From: an uncultured Anaerovibrio sp.
Lineage (GTDB): Bacteria; Bacillota; Negativicutes; Selenomonadales; Selenomonadaceae
DNA: 64,000 nucleotides
Assembly: GCA_934196075.1 (NCBI GenBank)
Contig: CAKPVW010000004.1
Location: 4,709 to 68,708 of the forward strand
Direction: 5' to 3'
The position numbers and the translations under genes are program-made. A model generated the notes under the pieces. That model saw only the letters and a program-made list of their open reading frames with translations. It did no database searches and was not told the origin of the DNA. This document shows positions 35,651-45,596 of this stretch, one piece after another; position 1 is the first letter of the stretch; every line of letters begins with the position of its first letter.

Positions 35651-37824
35651 AATTCATCATCCTCCATAACAGGCTCAGATTCCAACATTAATTCAAAATC
35701 ATATAAATTATATTTATCAATTATTCGATGTATTTGATATTCATTAGCATAACTATTTTTTGCTAAATCATTAAACTCTACCATACGAAGAAGCTCCCGT
35801 TTTATTAAACCTAATGAATTATCTCTATCCTCTGTTGCCTCAACCTCCTCGCATGGCATAGTCACAAAATCGTATATTTCTGCATAATTTTTATTGGGAG
35901 ACAATCTCAATACTCTCCCCCGCCTCTGAATATATTCCTTAGGGTTTGTAGTGCTTGCCAGAATAAATGCTGTCCTAATCTGAGGAATATCAACACCCTC
36001 ATCAAGACATTTTATGGCAACTAATCCTTGAATCTCCTGATTCTTTAACTGCTCTATCCTGTATTTCCTTTCCTCCATGGATTGTCTTGATGTAAATTGC
36101 TCCGTTCTCATGCCTAAATCCATATTCATCATAGTGCTTATACAGTCTATTTGGCGTCCTAGATTAAAATCTTCACTATCATAAACATCCCAATCTTCAT
36201 AAACATTGGCAGCTCCACAATATATCAATAAATCATGTTCATTGATATATGAATCCTGCAATATATCCCTCAAGCTATCTATTTTATTGTACGCCCCTGC
36301 TATCAAGCGAGATCTAATTATAAGCAACTGTTTTCCACGTTCATTTACAGCAATCTTTCCATATTTATCTTTATACAAACATTTGACAATTTCTCTAGTT
36401 AGTTTGTTATATTGTTCTTGTTCCTGCATTGTAAGATTAACAACGATAGGATAGTAATAATATGGTGTAAGCTTTTTATCCTTTATGGCATTTTCTAAGC
36501 CATACTCTATACACTTTTCACCAAAAAATTTCTTCAGGGCATTAGTTCCGGAGGTATCATTATGTCTTTCCAAGGTCGCAGATAGTGCTAATCTATATTT
36601 ATAGTCTATATTCAGTGTATTTCTAATTTTCTTTGCGCCTATATTATGTGCCTCATCTACTATCAGAAGAACATCATGACCGTCTAAACGATTCATTTCT
36701 TTTTGAAATGCTTCACTAACAAAACTACTGTTGGTAGTAATTATCAAAATAAATTTCTCTTCTGATATTGAATACTTAAAATCAAAAAACATCTCTCGAC
36801 AAATCATTTTGTAATTTTTATCAGGTGAATCACTATACCACAATATAGGCTTATAGCTAAACTCTTTAACATCTTTTGCCCACTGTTCCACCAAATGCTG
36901 ATATGGGCATACGATAATCACTGCTAGGCGTTTGACATTTTTACATAATTCCGCTACAGCTCCCAATGCCGTTAGAGTTTTACCTGTTCCTGTTGCCATG
37001 TCGAAAATTCCGCAATAGTCATTTGCCTGCCAATTTTTTATGGCTTCTTGCTGATAATCATACAAATTCAGCCATTCAGGCTTCACCAAGCCAAATGTTG
37101 TTTTAAAATGATCTGCCGCCCAGCCTTCTCGCAATGCTTTTGCATCAATATCCCCTATCTGATATTTTTCTATAAATTCCTTTTCTATTTCTGGAAACTT
37201 CATAACGCATATATTTTCATCCAATCCATCCCACATTTTTGTAAAGGCTTGATTTTTTCTTTCCACCCTTTTATCATCTGTGGAAATCCACGAACAAAAT
37301 ACATCTATGGCCTCATAGTTATCATGTATAGCAGTATCTGTTTCATTCATGGAACCAGAAAATGCTACTATATTGCCTTCTATATCCTCTATCAATCCCA
37401 TTTTTTCATGATACATGCCGATACCTTTCTTTCCTATGGTAACAGCAATTCTTATATCTAAAATTCCTTTGGCAATAAGTGTTGCCAGTAAATTAAGACG
37501 ATTTTGATGACAAAAATCTGTGCAATCTTCCAATTCTCGTTTTAAGGCACCTTTAATGATTTCTTCCCTTTGCTGGTAACCATCATTTATAGCCTCAATA
37601 TCTTCCGGTGACAATTTTGGAGAAGCTATTAACTGTATTTTGCCGCCATTTTCATACAATTCATAAATCCCCGCTGAAATAGCAGCTAGTGCAGAGGAAG
37701 AAAAGAATCCCACAGCTCTTTTGTACAAAATTGCCTCTCCTAGCATTGGTATGTAAAAATCGTTAGCCATATCGCAGCTAAGGGTTCTATATTCGCTGTC
37801 TATCTGAATATCCCGCAAGCTCAT
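35638..37824 (-). CDS. PLD-domain SF2 helicase of the phosphorothioation operon
   Basis: N-terminal phospholipase D-like nuclease domain with HEKMGLIED (HxK, 139-141) and FSGSMNET (157-162), then an SF2 helicase core: ATGTGKT (277-283), VDEAHN (motif II), LSATLERHND (III) and QRRGRVLR (VI). 728 aa. RBS GAGGGATAAAA. Helicases of this type occur in several DNA-modification-linked defence islands. In this operon it likely acts on unmodified DNA or couples sensing to the effector. Gap to the cysteine desulfurase gene is 23 bases. The single PLD HxK motif suggests dimerisation if it is a nuclease. Confidence 0.85.
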   Translation of the reverse strand: MSLRDIQIDSEYRTLSCDMANDFYIPMLGEAILYKRAVGFFSSSALAAISAGIYELYENGGKIQLIASPKLSPEDIEAINDGYQQREEIIKGALKRELEDCTDFCHQNRLNLLATLIAKGILDIRIAVTIGKKGIGMYHEKMGLIEDIEGNIVAFSGSMNETDTAIHDNYEAIDVFCSWISTDDKRVERKNQAFTKMWDGLDENICVMKFPEIEKEFIEKYQIGDIDAKALREGWAADHFKTTFGLVKPEWLNLYDYQQEAIKNWQANDYCGIFDMATGTGKTLTALGAVAELCKNVKRLAVIIVCPYQHLVEQWAKDVKEFSYKPILWYSDSPDKNYKMICREMFFDFKYSISEEKFILIITTNSSFVSEAFQKEMNRLDGHDVLLIVDEAHNIGAKKIRNTLNIDYKYRLALSATLERHNDTSGTNALKKFFGEKCIEYGLENAIKDKKLTPYYYYPIVVNLTMQEQEQYNKLTREIVKCLYKDKYGKIAVNERGKQLLIIRSRLIAGAYNKIDSLRDILQDSYINEHDLLIYCGAANVYEDWDVYDSEDFNLGRQIDCISTMMNMDLGMRTEQFTSRQSMEERKYRIEQLKNQEIQGLVAIKCLDEGVDIPQIRTAFILASTTNPKEYIQRRGRVLRLSPNKNYAEIYDFVTMPCEEVEATEDRDNSLGLIKRELLRMVEFNDLAKNSYANEYQIHRIIDKYNLYDFELMLESEPVMEDDELWMI

Positions 37825-37847
37825 TTTTATCCCTCTTTGTACTCCAC

Positions 37848-38993
37848 TTAGATATTATCCTGTATATCATCCAAGGCCGCTTCTAATTCTGCAAAATCTC
37901 TTTCGCTGGTAAAATATCCTACACTAAAGCGTATAGTACCTGCTGGATAGGTGCCTAAAAATTTATGTGCTAATGGTGCACATTGCAAGCCAGTCCGAAC
38001 GGAAATATTGCACTCATTGAATATTGTAGCTGCACTATCACTGCTGATGCCGTCCAATAAACAGGAAACAATACCTGCATATTCTGCTTCTTCGCTTATA
38101 CCTATAAGCTTAACAAAATAATATCTTTGCAAGATCTCCAGCAGCCTTTTTCTATTTTCCTGCTCCCTTTGCCATATATTCTCTATTCCTTGTTTCTTTA
38201 ACCATTTCAGTGCACCATGGAGACCTGCTAAACCTGATGTGTTCATGGTGCCCATTTCAAACCGCTGTGGTAAATTGTCTGGCATATCCTGATTAGCTGA
38301 ATCATATCCTGTACCACCATATAAAACTGGCTCTAATCTTATATCCGGCCTCATAACAAAACCAGAAATACCAGTAGGGCCATATAAAGTTTTGTGGCCT
38401 GCAAAAACAGCAAAATCAAAAATATCCCCCACTTGTAAATTCACTAATCCGGCAGATTGAGACATATCTGCCACTGTATAGGCATTATATTGCTTGGCCA
38501 ATGCAAAAATATCCTTGATAGGCGCAATTAAACCAGTAACATTACTTACATGGCTAATTACCACCAAATCTGGCCTTGTCCTCTCAAAATCCATTTTCAT
38601 TTTTGCAAAATCAAAGATAAAATTTACTCTATCAACAGGCAAAATATGAACCTTTATTTGCCCTTTTTGTTCAAAATAGTGCAAAACTCTGGTAACTGCA
38701 TTATGCTCAAAAGGACTTATATAGACATTTTTCAACTCTTGGCACAATAACCCCTGCAAAATCATATTCAAGGCCAATGTTGCCGTAGGTGTAAATATCA
38801 CCTGCTTGCCAGGACAGTGAAGTACATCTAATACCATATTTCTTATATTCTGTAAAAGATTGGCCGCTGAAATAGCCCCCTGATATTCTCCTCTGCCTAC
38901 ACTGCCAGCAATATTTCTATATAGCAAGTCCATCTGCTTGTACACTTCCTCAGGCTTGGGAAATGTTGTAGCTGCATTATCAAAATACGCCAT
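37848..38993 (-). CDS. DndA-like cysteine desulfurase
   Basis: Class V PLP-dependent enzyme that supplies sulfur. MAYFDNAATTFPKPEEVY is the N-terminus of the IscS/SufS/CsdA fold; FAGHKTLYGPTGISGF holds the PLP lysine; VRTGLQCAPLAHKFLG contains the catalytic Cys. 381 aa. The N-terminal part resembles the CsdA-like branch more than IscS. Within an operon carrying DndC- and DndD-like proteins it most likely provides the sulfur for backbone phosphorothioation. It lies 11 bases after the ATPase gene. Confidence 0.88.
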   Translation of the reverse strand: MAYFDNAATTFPKPEEVYKQMDLLYRNIAGSVGRGEYQGAISAANLLQNIRNMVLDVLHCPGKQVIFTPTATLALNMILQGLLCQELKNVYISPFEHNAVTRVLHYFEQKGQIKVHILPVDRVNFIFDFAKMKMDFERTRPDLVVISHVSNVTGLIAPIKDIFALAKQYNAYTVADMSQSAGLVNLQVGDIFDFAVFAGHKTLYGPTGISGFVMRPDIRLEPVLYGGTGYDSANQDMPDNLPQRFEMGTMNTSGLAGLHGALKWLKKQGIENIWQREQENRKRLLEILQRYYFVKLIGISEEAEYAGIVSCLLDGISSDSAATIFNECNISVRTGLQCAPLAHKFLGTYPAGTIRFSVGYFTSERDFAELEAALDDIQDNI

Positions 38994-39004
38994 ATTTGCG
39001 CCCC

Positions 39005-42000
39005 CTAAAGCATAGTCTCCAAAATATCCATAAGCACCTGCCTCTTATCAGCCTTGGACAGGCTCTGACCACTTTCTTCTAATCTGGCCATCAATGCATT
39101 GCGTAATCTTTTTCCGCTAGCAGGATATTCCTTCCTAGCAAATCTTTTTACCACATTCTCACCTTGTACATTGACAAAATTAATTGCATAATCAGCAGTC
39201 TCGCCAATTTCCTTTACTGGCGCTGTATTATTAGATGTTGTACATTTCTCTATTTCCAACTTACACTGAGAAATTCTCTCTAAAAATACAGGTATTTCTT
39301 CCTCAGACCAATCATTCAGCCGCAAACCTGTAAACAAAAAAGCCAACTTTTGTATCAAGCCTCTTTCATCATCAGATTCATATAGCTTTAGCAGCTGCAA
39401 AAACTCTCCAGTATTATCTGCAAATACCTGCTCCCAAACGCCGCTATCCAGATTTTCCTGCCAATTTTTCAGCAAGGATATCAAGGAAGCTCTGCTATCT
39501 CCTGAGAATATATTCCTTAGCTCTGCATCTAATGTTTTATACAAATCAGCTAAAGCCTCATCCCGCCAATGCTTGTTGTCGAAAATAGCATTGTACAAAT
39601 GAGTATAATCATTTGTGCCAAATATCTGAGGAAAATGCTTAAATAAAATATCTCGAGGATTATTTTGATTTCGTAATACATTCATAAATCTTTTACTAGT
39701 ACCTCGAGTATCATTACCATTCAAGGAAAGATTAAATTCCCTGCTATATCTAGGCAAGCTGCGATACCAATTTTGCATTGCCAGCATAATGCTATTTAAA
39801 CTGCTTGTATTCTCCTCTGCAGCTCCATAATCAATAAATAACTCTTTAAGTCTTGCAATATAGTTTTCTTTTTCTGCATCCCAATGCAAACGCTCCACAA
39901 AAAAACTATCTGGCGTACTGTCTATCTGCTGAAGTACATCTCCATTTAGAGGTAATTCTCCATTACTATCCGAAATCACTAAGCCTTTTCTATAAATATG
40001 CAGAACTACCGCCAAGTAAATTGGTATAAGACCTCTGCGCATGCCAATATGAAAATCTGGATTTTGTAAAAAATCATAAATCAGTTCAAAACTAATCTTT
40101 TTATTCTCTATATCATCCCAGAGTATTTTTTTCATTCCCTGCAGAACTTCTGCCAGAGCTGGATTTTTTTCTGTATGCAAATTCAAGGTAGGACGTATAT
40201 TGTCGCCTTGCGCCAATACCCCTGTACGAAGCAATGTACTGCGCATAATAGCTACATCCTGCCCACTGCCTTTTAACCCTAAATTTTCCTCCAAATCTCG
40301 TCTTAACAGGGCAGCCACAACTTTGTTACGATTATTAACAACAATATTCGTAACCTCATTTTTATTTACAGCTTCATTGTTAATAACCGGTGTTGCAGAG
40401 AAAATGTCATCCATAATCGTAGACAAAAATTCCGATAACTGGGATTTGCGAATAAAATTTAATTGCTGCCCTTGATAATAATACTCTACGCTCCCTCCCT
40501 CTGGGCGGGTGTATCCTCTCATGTATTCATTCACTAATCCGTATACATCATCATAGATAATTTCATATTCATTACGAAGAACAATATCATTGCCAGCTTC
40601 TTCCCTAAGACCATTTACCGCAGCTAGTTCTAATACCAAGGCTGTAATATTTTTACTTTTTTTAGGTACAGCAAACAGCACCCTGTTACAATCAACATGT
40701 GCTAGTATTTCTTCTATTCTACTCATATCCTCTTGATTTTCTGGCAATACTCCAAAAATCACACCATCTGCTGCCTCGCCTTGAATCATAGCATGCCAGT
40801 CTGTATCTTTTGCTACTTTTGAGGAACTAATAAATACAAATTTAAAATATCTAGTTATTTCCTTTGCGTCATTATACCTGACTGGATAAAGAAAACTATC
40901 AAAATTCATTTCATTGAGAATATCATGCGTATCTTTGGTATGCTCCAAGGCTGCCATTCTATCCTGAATCTGTTTCCATATATCTACACCAGAGCTTTCC
41001 TTCAAACGCAAAAAACCATTATTGCGATGTAGCTTGGCAATATAATTAGCTGACAACAATTCTGCTATAGCTTTTTCAATTTCCTCTTTGCTATATGCTA
41101 GGTGATAAATATCAAAAAGAGTATTAGACTTTGGTGATAGCTTTTCAAATTCTCCCACCATAGAAATAAGGGCCAAGGTTTTAACTAACTTTGACTGTAA
41201 TGAATTAGCCTGCAAATTTTGTAATATATTTGATGTTAAAATATATTGCTGATGTATTTCCCCTTCATACAATTCCTTCTGCATTAAAGGTTGAAAATAA
41301 TCATAAATTAAATCAGGCATAAGCAAATTGCCCTCAGCATTGCTAGCTATATAATTTAATAAGCTAGACTCCTCATTAGCTGACAGAAAGGTAAACAATG
41401 TTCTTTCATTTTGAGCAATTTTCTCTGACAGTCGTGGCAATAAAAATAAAGTAACAGGATGCAAGGGGTAACACTCCCTGATAATCTGCTCCAAATTCTC
41501 TATGCCTGCATCTGCAAACAATCTACTTTCAATGTATGTGGAGGACAAGCTTCTGAACATTTTCTCATATTTTTCACAAAACTTTTCCCACAGTGTCTTA
41601 TCCTTTTGAATTACCCTGCTTATTATTTCATAGGTTTGACCAAATTCATTTTGTATATGTATATGTTTAAAACGCTCTGATACACCCCGCCAACCATCTG
41701 TTTTTTCCTTAGGCAGCTTATTAATATAATTTGCAATTTCTTTATGACATATTAACAATATGTGCATTTGGCAACTTCCACTGCGGTTGCATTTTTCGGC
41801 AAAATCTTGCAGCATTTTGGTATCGCTAACTGTAGCTTCTTCTATATTAGATTCCAGATATTTACTAAATTCATCATATATAACATAAAGCCCAGAATAC
41901 CCTTTACTTTTAATAGCTTTAGCTACACCTTCATATAATTCCACAACATCAAAGCCCAAAAATGGATTGAAACTGCTACCGGCTGTTAAAGTTGGATAGA

Positions 42001-42595
42001 TTTGTTCAAATTGTTTATAGGCCTTTATATCATAGGTAGTTAAGGCCAACATAAAATCATCCACAGGACAGCCAATCTTCTTAACTAGCAACTTATATAC
42101 TTCAGGATATTCTGTGTGCCATCTTTTAATACATTTCACAGCTGCCTGATAGTTAGTTTCTGGCATAATATCCAGCATATCATTATCATTCAAGGTTCTT
42201 TGCAAAGACAGAATGAATGCCTGTGTGAGACTAGTATTGCTGCCACTAATAATAACAGGCAGCAATTTTTTTCCTTGATGATCAAATACATCAACCTGCT
42301 TACGCAAAATACCTTCTGTATCAGCCTGCCAAAGATGTTGAAACAGATTTCTATCCCTGCGCATTAACAAGGCCATAGTGGACAGCACCATATGAGATTT
42401 ACCTTTGCCATATGCCCCTACCAATACTCTAGCCCTATCTGTTGCCTTTTCATCAGTAGAAGCAATAACCTGACTAATAAACTTCATGGCACTGCTATTA
42501 GGCATATAATTGATAATTTTCTCGTCGTTGTTCAAATCATAGCCGATATTCACAGAATATTGAAAACCGGATGCTATACTTAACATATTTTTCAC
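39005..42595 (-). CDS. Large P-loop ATPase (1196 aa) of the phosphorothioation operon
   Basis: Walker A is GAYGKGKSH at residues 60-68, and LYVIYDEFSKYLES (about 240) is the Walker B/sensor segment, a pattern also seen in BrxC/PglY-type proteins. The remainder is long and mostly helical with no further recognisable domain. The function is unknown; such proteins may be AAA-like clamp loaders or DNA-translocating components. The GTG start overlaps the DUF4007 stop (GTGA), with GGAG 8 bases upstream; an ATG three codons in is an alternative. It is the largest protein of the operon and central to its order. Confidence 0.75.
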   Translation of the reverse strand: MKNMLSIASGFQYSVNIGYDLNNDEKIINYMPNSSAMKFISQVIASTDEKATDRARVLVGAYGKGKSHMVLSTMALLMRRDRNLFQHLWQADTEGILRKQVDVFDHQGKKLLPVIISGSNTSLTQAFILSLQRTLNDNDMLDIMPETNYQAAVKCIKRWHTEYPEVYKLLVKKIGCPVDDFMLALTTYDIKAYKQFEQIYPTLTAGSSFNPFLGFDVVELYEGVAKAIKSKGYSGLYVIYDEFSKYLESNIEEATVSDTKMLQDFAEKCNRSGSCQMHILLICHKEIANYINKLPKEKTDGWRGVSERFKHIHIQNEFGQTYEIISRVIQKDKTLWEKFCEKYEKMFRSLSSTYIESRLFADAGIENLEQIIRECYPLHPVTLFLLPRLSEKIAQNERTLFTFLSANEESSLLNYIASNAEGNLLMPDLIYDYFQPLMQKELYEGEIHQQYILTSNILQNLQANSLQSKLVKTLALISMVGEFEKLSPKSNTLFDIYHLAYSKEEIEKAIAELLSANYIAKLHRNNGFLRLKESSGVDIWKQIQDRMAALEHTKDTHDILNEMNFDSFLYPVRYNDAKEITRYFKFVFISSSKVAKDTDWHAMIQGEAADGVIFGVLPENQEDMSRIEEILAHVDCNRVLFAVPKKSKNITALVLELAAVNGLREEAGNDIVLRNEYEIIYDDVYGLVNEYMRGYTRPEGGSVEYYYQGQQLNFIRKSQLSEFLSTIMDDIFSATPVINNEAVNKNEVTNIVVNNRNKVVAALLRRDLEENLGLKGSGQDVAIMRSTLLRTGVLAQGDNIRPTLNLHTEKNPALAEVLQGMKKILWDDIENKKISFELIYDFLQNPDFHIGMRRGLIPIYLAVVLHIYRKGLVISDSNGELPLNGDVLQQIDSTPDSFFVERLHWDAEKENYIARLKELFIDYGAAEENTSSLNSIMLAMQNWYRSLPRYSREFNLSLNGNDTRGTSKRFMNVLRNQNNPRDILFKHFPQIFGTNDYTHLYNAIFDNKHWRDEALADLYKTLDAELRNIFSGDSRASLISLLKNWQENLDSGVWEQVFADNTGEFLQLLKLYESDDERGLIQKLAFLFTGLRLNDWSEEEIPVFLERISQCKLEIEKCTTSNNTAPVKEIGETADYAINFVNVQGENVVKRFARKEYPASGKRLRNALMARLEESGQSLSKADKRQVLMDILETML

Positions 42596-43515
42596 AGTGC
42601 CTTCTCCCCATTTGTTTTTAGGCTTTCATAATAGTGCAACAAACACTCTTCCACCGTATATTTTTTTACAATTCTTACTACGTCCAAGCCTGCTGTTCGC
42701 ACTATTTTTAACAGGCCTTTTATCTCTGCCAATCGCAATATTTCCAAAATAGTAAGGGTATCCAGATTAAAAACCTTGCCAATACTATTTTTACCATGCA
42801 GTAATTGGTCTAAATCGATTTCCATTTTATCCTTGTTTTCTGCAAAATATGACTGGCATTGCTCAAATATTATGGCTAGAACAATCCATTCATTGAATAA
42901 TTTTGTAGAAACTATCTGCTTTCGATAAAGTTTCGTCTCTTTGTTGGCAATATCAATCAATCCCAATTCCCCCAAGGGACAATCAATATTATTTTCCGGA
43001 GAAATTTTGCCTGGATTTAATTTAAATCTTGATACATAAGTATTAATGATACAGTTAAAATCTTCCTGCATAGAACGTTCAGCATGAGATGCCCCAGAAA
43101 ATTCCATGACAATATAATTATTAAGAGCTCGAACAAAATCTTCCCTTGTAAATTCCTTCATTTTAAATTCTTGAAATAGGAAATACCATGCTGTTGCCAT
43201 CTCGTAATTGCAAGCAAGCTTGTAATGAATCATCAACAGAGTGCCCATTTCCTCTATATAGCGATCATGTTCATTAATAACTCTCCCCAGGCTAGTTAAT
43301 CTTTGTCTTCGCACACCTGATTTTGGCTCAACTGCTAGTCCTGTTGCCTGCATCCAATAGCGCAATGACTTCACCATATTAGCACCGATGCCTAGTACAT
43401 CCATAGGATTGTTTACTTTGGACACAAAAACATCAGGGCTTTCCACAATATGTTTTAGCCCCTTAGAAAGCCATCCCTTTCTGATAAAAAATGTTTCATG
43501 TCCTCTTAATTTCAT
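42592..43515 (-). CDS. DUF4007 family protein
   Basis: MKLRGHETFFIRKGWLSKGL is the hallmark of DUF4007. 307 aa, no membrane segment. The protein looks all-helical with a winged-helix-like stretch (FTREDFVRALNNY) in the middle. DUF4007 genes are commonly found next to PAPS-reductase-fold genes in modification/defence islands, as here, 18 bases after the DndC-like gene. A DNA- or substrate-binding role is plausible. Its own role is not established to my knowledge. Confidence 0.88.
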   Translation of the reverse strand: MKLRGHETFFIRKGWLSKGLKHIVESPDVFVSKVNNPMDVLGIGANMVKSLRYWMQATGLAVEPKSGVRRQRLTSLGRVINEHDRYIEEMGTLLMIHYKLACNYEMATAWYFLFQEFKMKEFTREDFVRALNNYIVMEFSGASHAERSMQEDFNCIINTYVSRFKLNPGKISPENNIDCPLGELGLIDIANKETKLYRKQIVSTKLFNEWIVLAIIFEQCQSYFAENKDKMEIDLDQLLHGKNSIGKVFNLDTLTILEILRLAEIKGLLKIVRTAGLDVVRIVKKYTVEECLLHYYESLKTNGEKAL

Positions 43516-43533
43516 CCCTCAACGTCCTCTCAT

Positions 43534-45282
43534 TTATTTTGTTCTCAAATATTTATCCATCATACAGCCACCAGCGAGATATTTCTGATTGACACAAACC
43601 TTACAGTGTACACATTTATCTGGATTTATATAATATGTATCTCCTAAGATTGATATAGCACCTGAACGACATAGTGATTCACATTTTAGACATTTGCGAC
43701 AAGCATTAAACTTACGCACTTGATAACCTGCCATTCTTTGCAAATCAGCATGCTTTTTTACATTCATGGTTTTTATTTTTACTGCTTCAGTATAATTATC
43801 CTGTCTAAATGGCTGTATAGACAAAATAGGTACATTAGTGGCTATATCCAACACTAACACCTCATGCAGCAGCTTATTACCTAATTCTGGCGCCAACTTG
43901 CCAAATGGTACAAACAAATTAATAAGCTCCTGACTATAAGGCCTAGTTAATTTATATATTTTGGCATGATTTTCGCTGGTACAGTTGGTAAATTGCAATT
44001 TTACATCAGATGCCGAAGCCAATCCGTTGCCACCCTGTCTGGCTTTCCATTTACCTGAATCCACATATTCTTCTGCATCAGGCTTACCAATTTTTCTAGC
44101 AAAGTCCAATAAAAATTTTCGCCATATTTCTGCTTTATCCGACATATAAATATTTGTTAAAAACTGTGCTCTGCTATTATTATTTGGACAACAATAGCAA
44201 CCTACTCGGTCATACCCCAAACGGTAGGCATAATTAAAATCTATTTTTTCCGTTAGCATGTACAACCAAACATCAACGTCATTCCAATAAAAAATAGGCG
44301 CAGCTACAGTTTGCTGCTGAATCTTTACAGATTCCGAAGCCTTTTCTACTCGATTATATTTACTCCGGCTAACAGACTCGTGCTTACGAATACCATAAAA
44401 GATCAATATCTGTTCATTTCGATAATTTTCATATATAACTCGCGTTATGGGCCCTGTTTTAAACATAGAACAGCACCAACGCATCATACGGGCAGGAGGC
44501 CCTATATCCTTGCAAACATCTAAAAATACCTGCTCTTGATTTTTGGCTGTTAAACACTCTGCTAATTGGTGTTGTCTGCGATAGCGTTTGGCATATTCTA
44601 TAGTCATAGGAAATTCCAAAGTTGTATCGCCAAAAATATGAACTAAAGATGGATTCCCCAAAGCTTTGATAACAATATCTGCTACCACGGTGGAATCCTT
44701 CCCCCCTGAAAAAGAGAGAACTATATTTTCCTCATGATATTTAGCTGCCTCTAGCTTTATAAACTCTCTTGCCTCATCGACTATATAATCAAAACGCTTT
44801 TTGTTGTAGCGGATAAAAAGAGATACCTCTTCCTCAAAATGCTCATAGGAAATATCTGCTTGATGAGCTTGTAAGCTTTTTTTAATGGAATCAGTGTCAG
44901 CTAGAGCTAGTTTTTTTAGAGAAACAATATGCTTCTTGCCGTTTATAAAATATTTATTCTCATGTGCCCATACTGCTGAACTCTGCAAAGAATGTATCTC
45001 TCTGTTATCCAACAACTCTAATAACAATCTCTCCTCTGGAAATACTGGTCGAATATCCGTCGAAAGATATGACAGGACACTGCCACAGGTTGGACAGCTT
45101 ACATGCCTATTATTTTCCATACTAGACTTGACCTGACTTTTATCCAAAATTATAGGCACATGACAGTTACTGCACCAGTATACCTCTATGGGAATATCAA
45201 TATCTGGAACTGTTTCATTATGACAGCCATCCATTGGACATTTTTTTTGATTTGTCTTTATTTCACATTTTGGGCACCACAT
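43534..45282 (-). CDS. DndC-like PAPS-reductase-fold protein with zinc ribbons and ferredoxin tail
   Basis: ATP pyrophosphatase domain with SGGKDST at 192-198 and FGDTTLEFP, WCCSMFKTGP, RVGCYCCPNN following. N-terminal CPKC, CSNC and CPTC pairs (3-66) form two zinc-ribbon-like units. The C-terminal end has ferredoxin-like clusters CRKCLKCESLC and CVHCKVC. 582 aa. DndC activates the DNA phosphate backbone with ATP in phosphorothioation. This enlarged form with both ribbons and ferredoxin is longer than canonical DndC (about 500 aa). First gene of the operon; no RBS better than ATGGTGATTTT is seen. Confidence 0.85.
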   Translation of the reverse strand: MWCPKCEIKTNQKKCPMDGCHNETVPDIDIPIEVYWCSNCHVPIILDKSQVKSSMENNRHVSCPTCGSVLSYLSTDIRPVFPEERLLLELLDNREIHSLQSSAVWAHENKYFINGKKHIVSLKKLALADTDSIKKSLQAHQADISYEHFEEEVSLFIRYNKKRFDYIVDEAREFIKLEAAKYHEENIVLSFSGGKDSTVVADIVIKALGNPSLVHIFGDTTLEFPMTIEYAKRYRRQHQLAECLTAKNQEQVFLDVCKDIGPPARMMRWCCSMFKTGPITRVIYENYRNEQILIFYGIRKHESVSRSKYNRVEKASESVKIQQQTVAAPIFYWNDVDVWLYMLTEKIDFNYAYRLGYDRVGCYCCPNNNSRAQFLTNIYMSDKAEIWRKFLLDFARKIGKPDAEEYVDSGKWKARQGGNGLASASDVKLQFTNCTSENHAKIYKLTRPYSQELINLFVPFGKLAPELGNKLLHEVLVLDIATNVPILSIQPFRQDNYTEAVKIKTMNVKKHADLQRMAGYQVRKFNACRKCLKCESLCRSGAISILGDTYYINPDKCVHCKVCVNQKYLAGGCMMDKYLRTK

Positions 45283-45341
45283 AAAATCACCATATTAAAT
45301 AAAATTCACACCTGATGCACGATACCCAAAAATTATGCAAC

Positions 45342-45375
45342 AAAAAAGTCAAGTTATCATTGTGGATAACTTGAC
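45342..45375 (-). terminator. Intrinsic terminator in the leader of the dnd operon
   Basis: On the minus strand GTCAAGTTATC pairs with GATAACTTGAC (11 bp, loop CACAAT), followed by TTTTTT. It precedes dndC by 60 bases and the same stem sequence is repeated upstream, so alternative pairings are possible. Confidence 0.75.
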
Positions 45376-45417
45376 CAAGTTTCGTTGTGGATAACTTGAC
45401 CAAGTTTCGTTGTGGAT
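45361..45417. repeat. Two exact 25-bp tandem repeats plus a third partial
   Basis: Units 45361-45385 and 45386-45410 are identical (TGTGGATAACTTGACCAAGT, then TTCGT) and the third begins TGTGGAT. Each holds the inverted repeat AACTTG..CAAGTT, typical of a repressor site. Confidence 0.9.
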
Positions 45418-45451
45418 TTCGTCTAAAGCAAATACGCTTTAGACGAAATCC
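45414..45451. repeat. Perfect 16-bp inverted repeat
   Basis: GGATTTCGTCTAAAGC pairs with its reverse complement at 45436-45451 around a 6-base loop; next to a TATAAT-like -10 for the minus strand (45456-45461). Confidence 0.85.
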
Positions 45452-45513
45452 TAACATTATAATATCATAATAGATTTTATTTTTAAATAGCATAAAGCTT
45501 TTATTTACCACAA

Positions 45514-45556
45514 AAATCCCCTAAAGCAGTCTTTTCTGACTTGCTTTAGGGGATTT
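45514..45556 (-). terminator. galE terminator
   Basis: AAATCCCCTAAAGCA / TGCTTTAGGGGATTT 15-bp stem, with T-run on the minus strand, 40 bases after the galE stop. Confidence 0.9.
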
Positions 45557-45596
45557 GCGTTTTAGGGTGTGATATCTTTGAGTTTTTTAGCTGGAC

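Noticed and set aside
45361..45417. CRISPR array or origin iterons
   Set aside because: Only two full units, no spacers, no replication gene nearby; leader/operator role fits better.
45287..45511. 74-codon minus-strand frame upstream of the DndC-like gene
   Set aside because: Covers the repeats and the terminator of the leader; translation reflects the repeats and resembles no protein.
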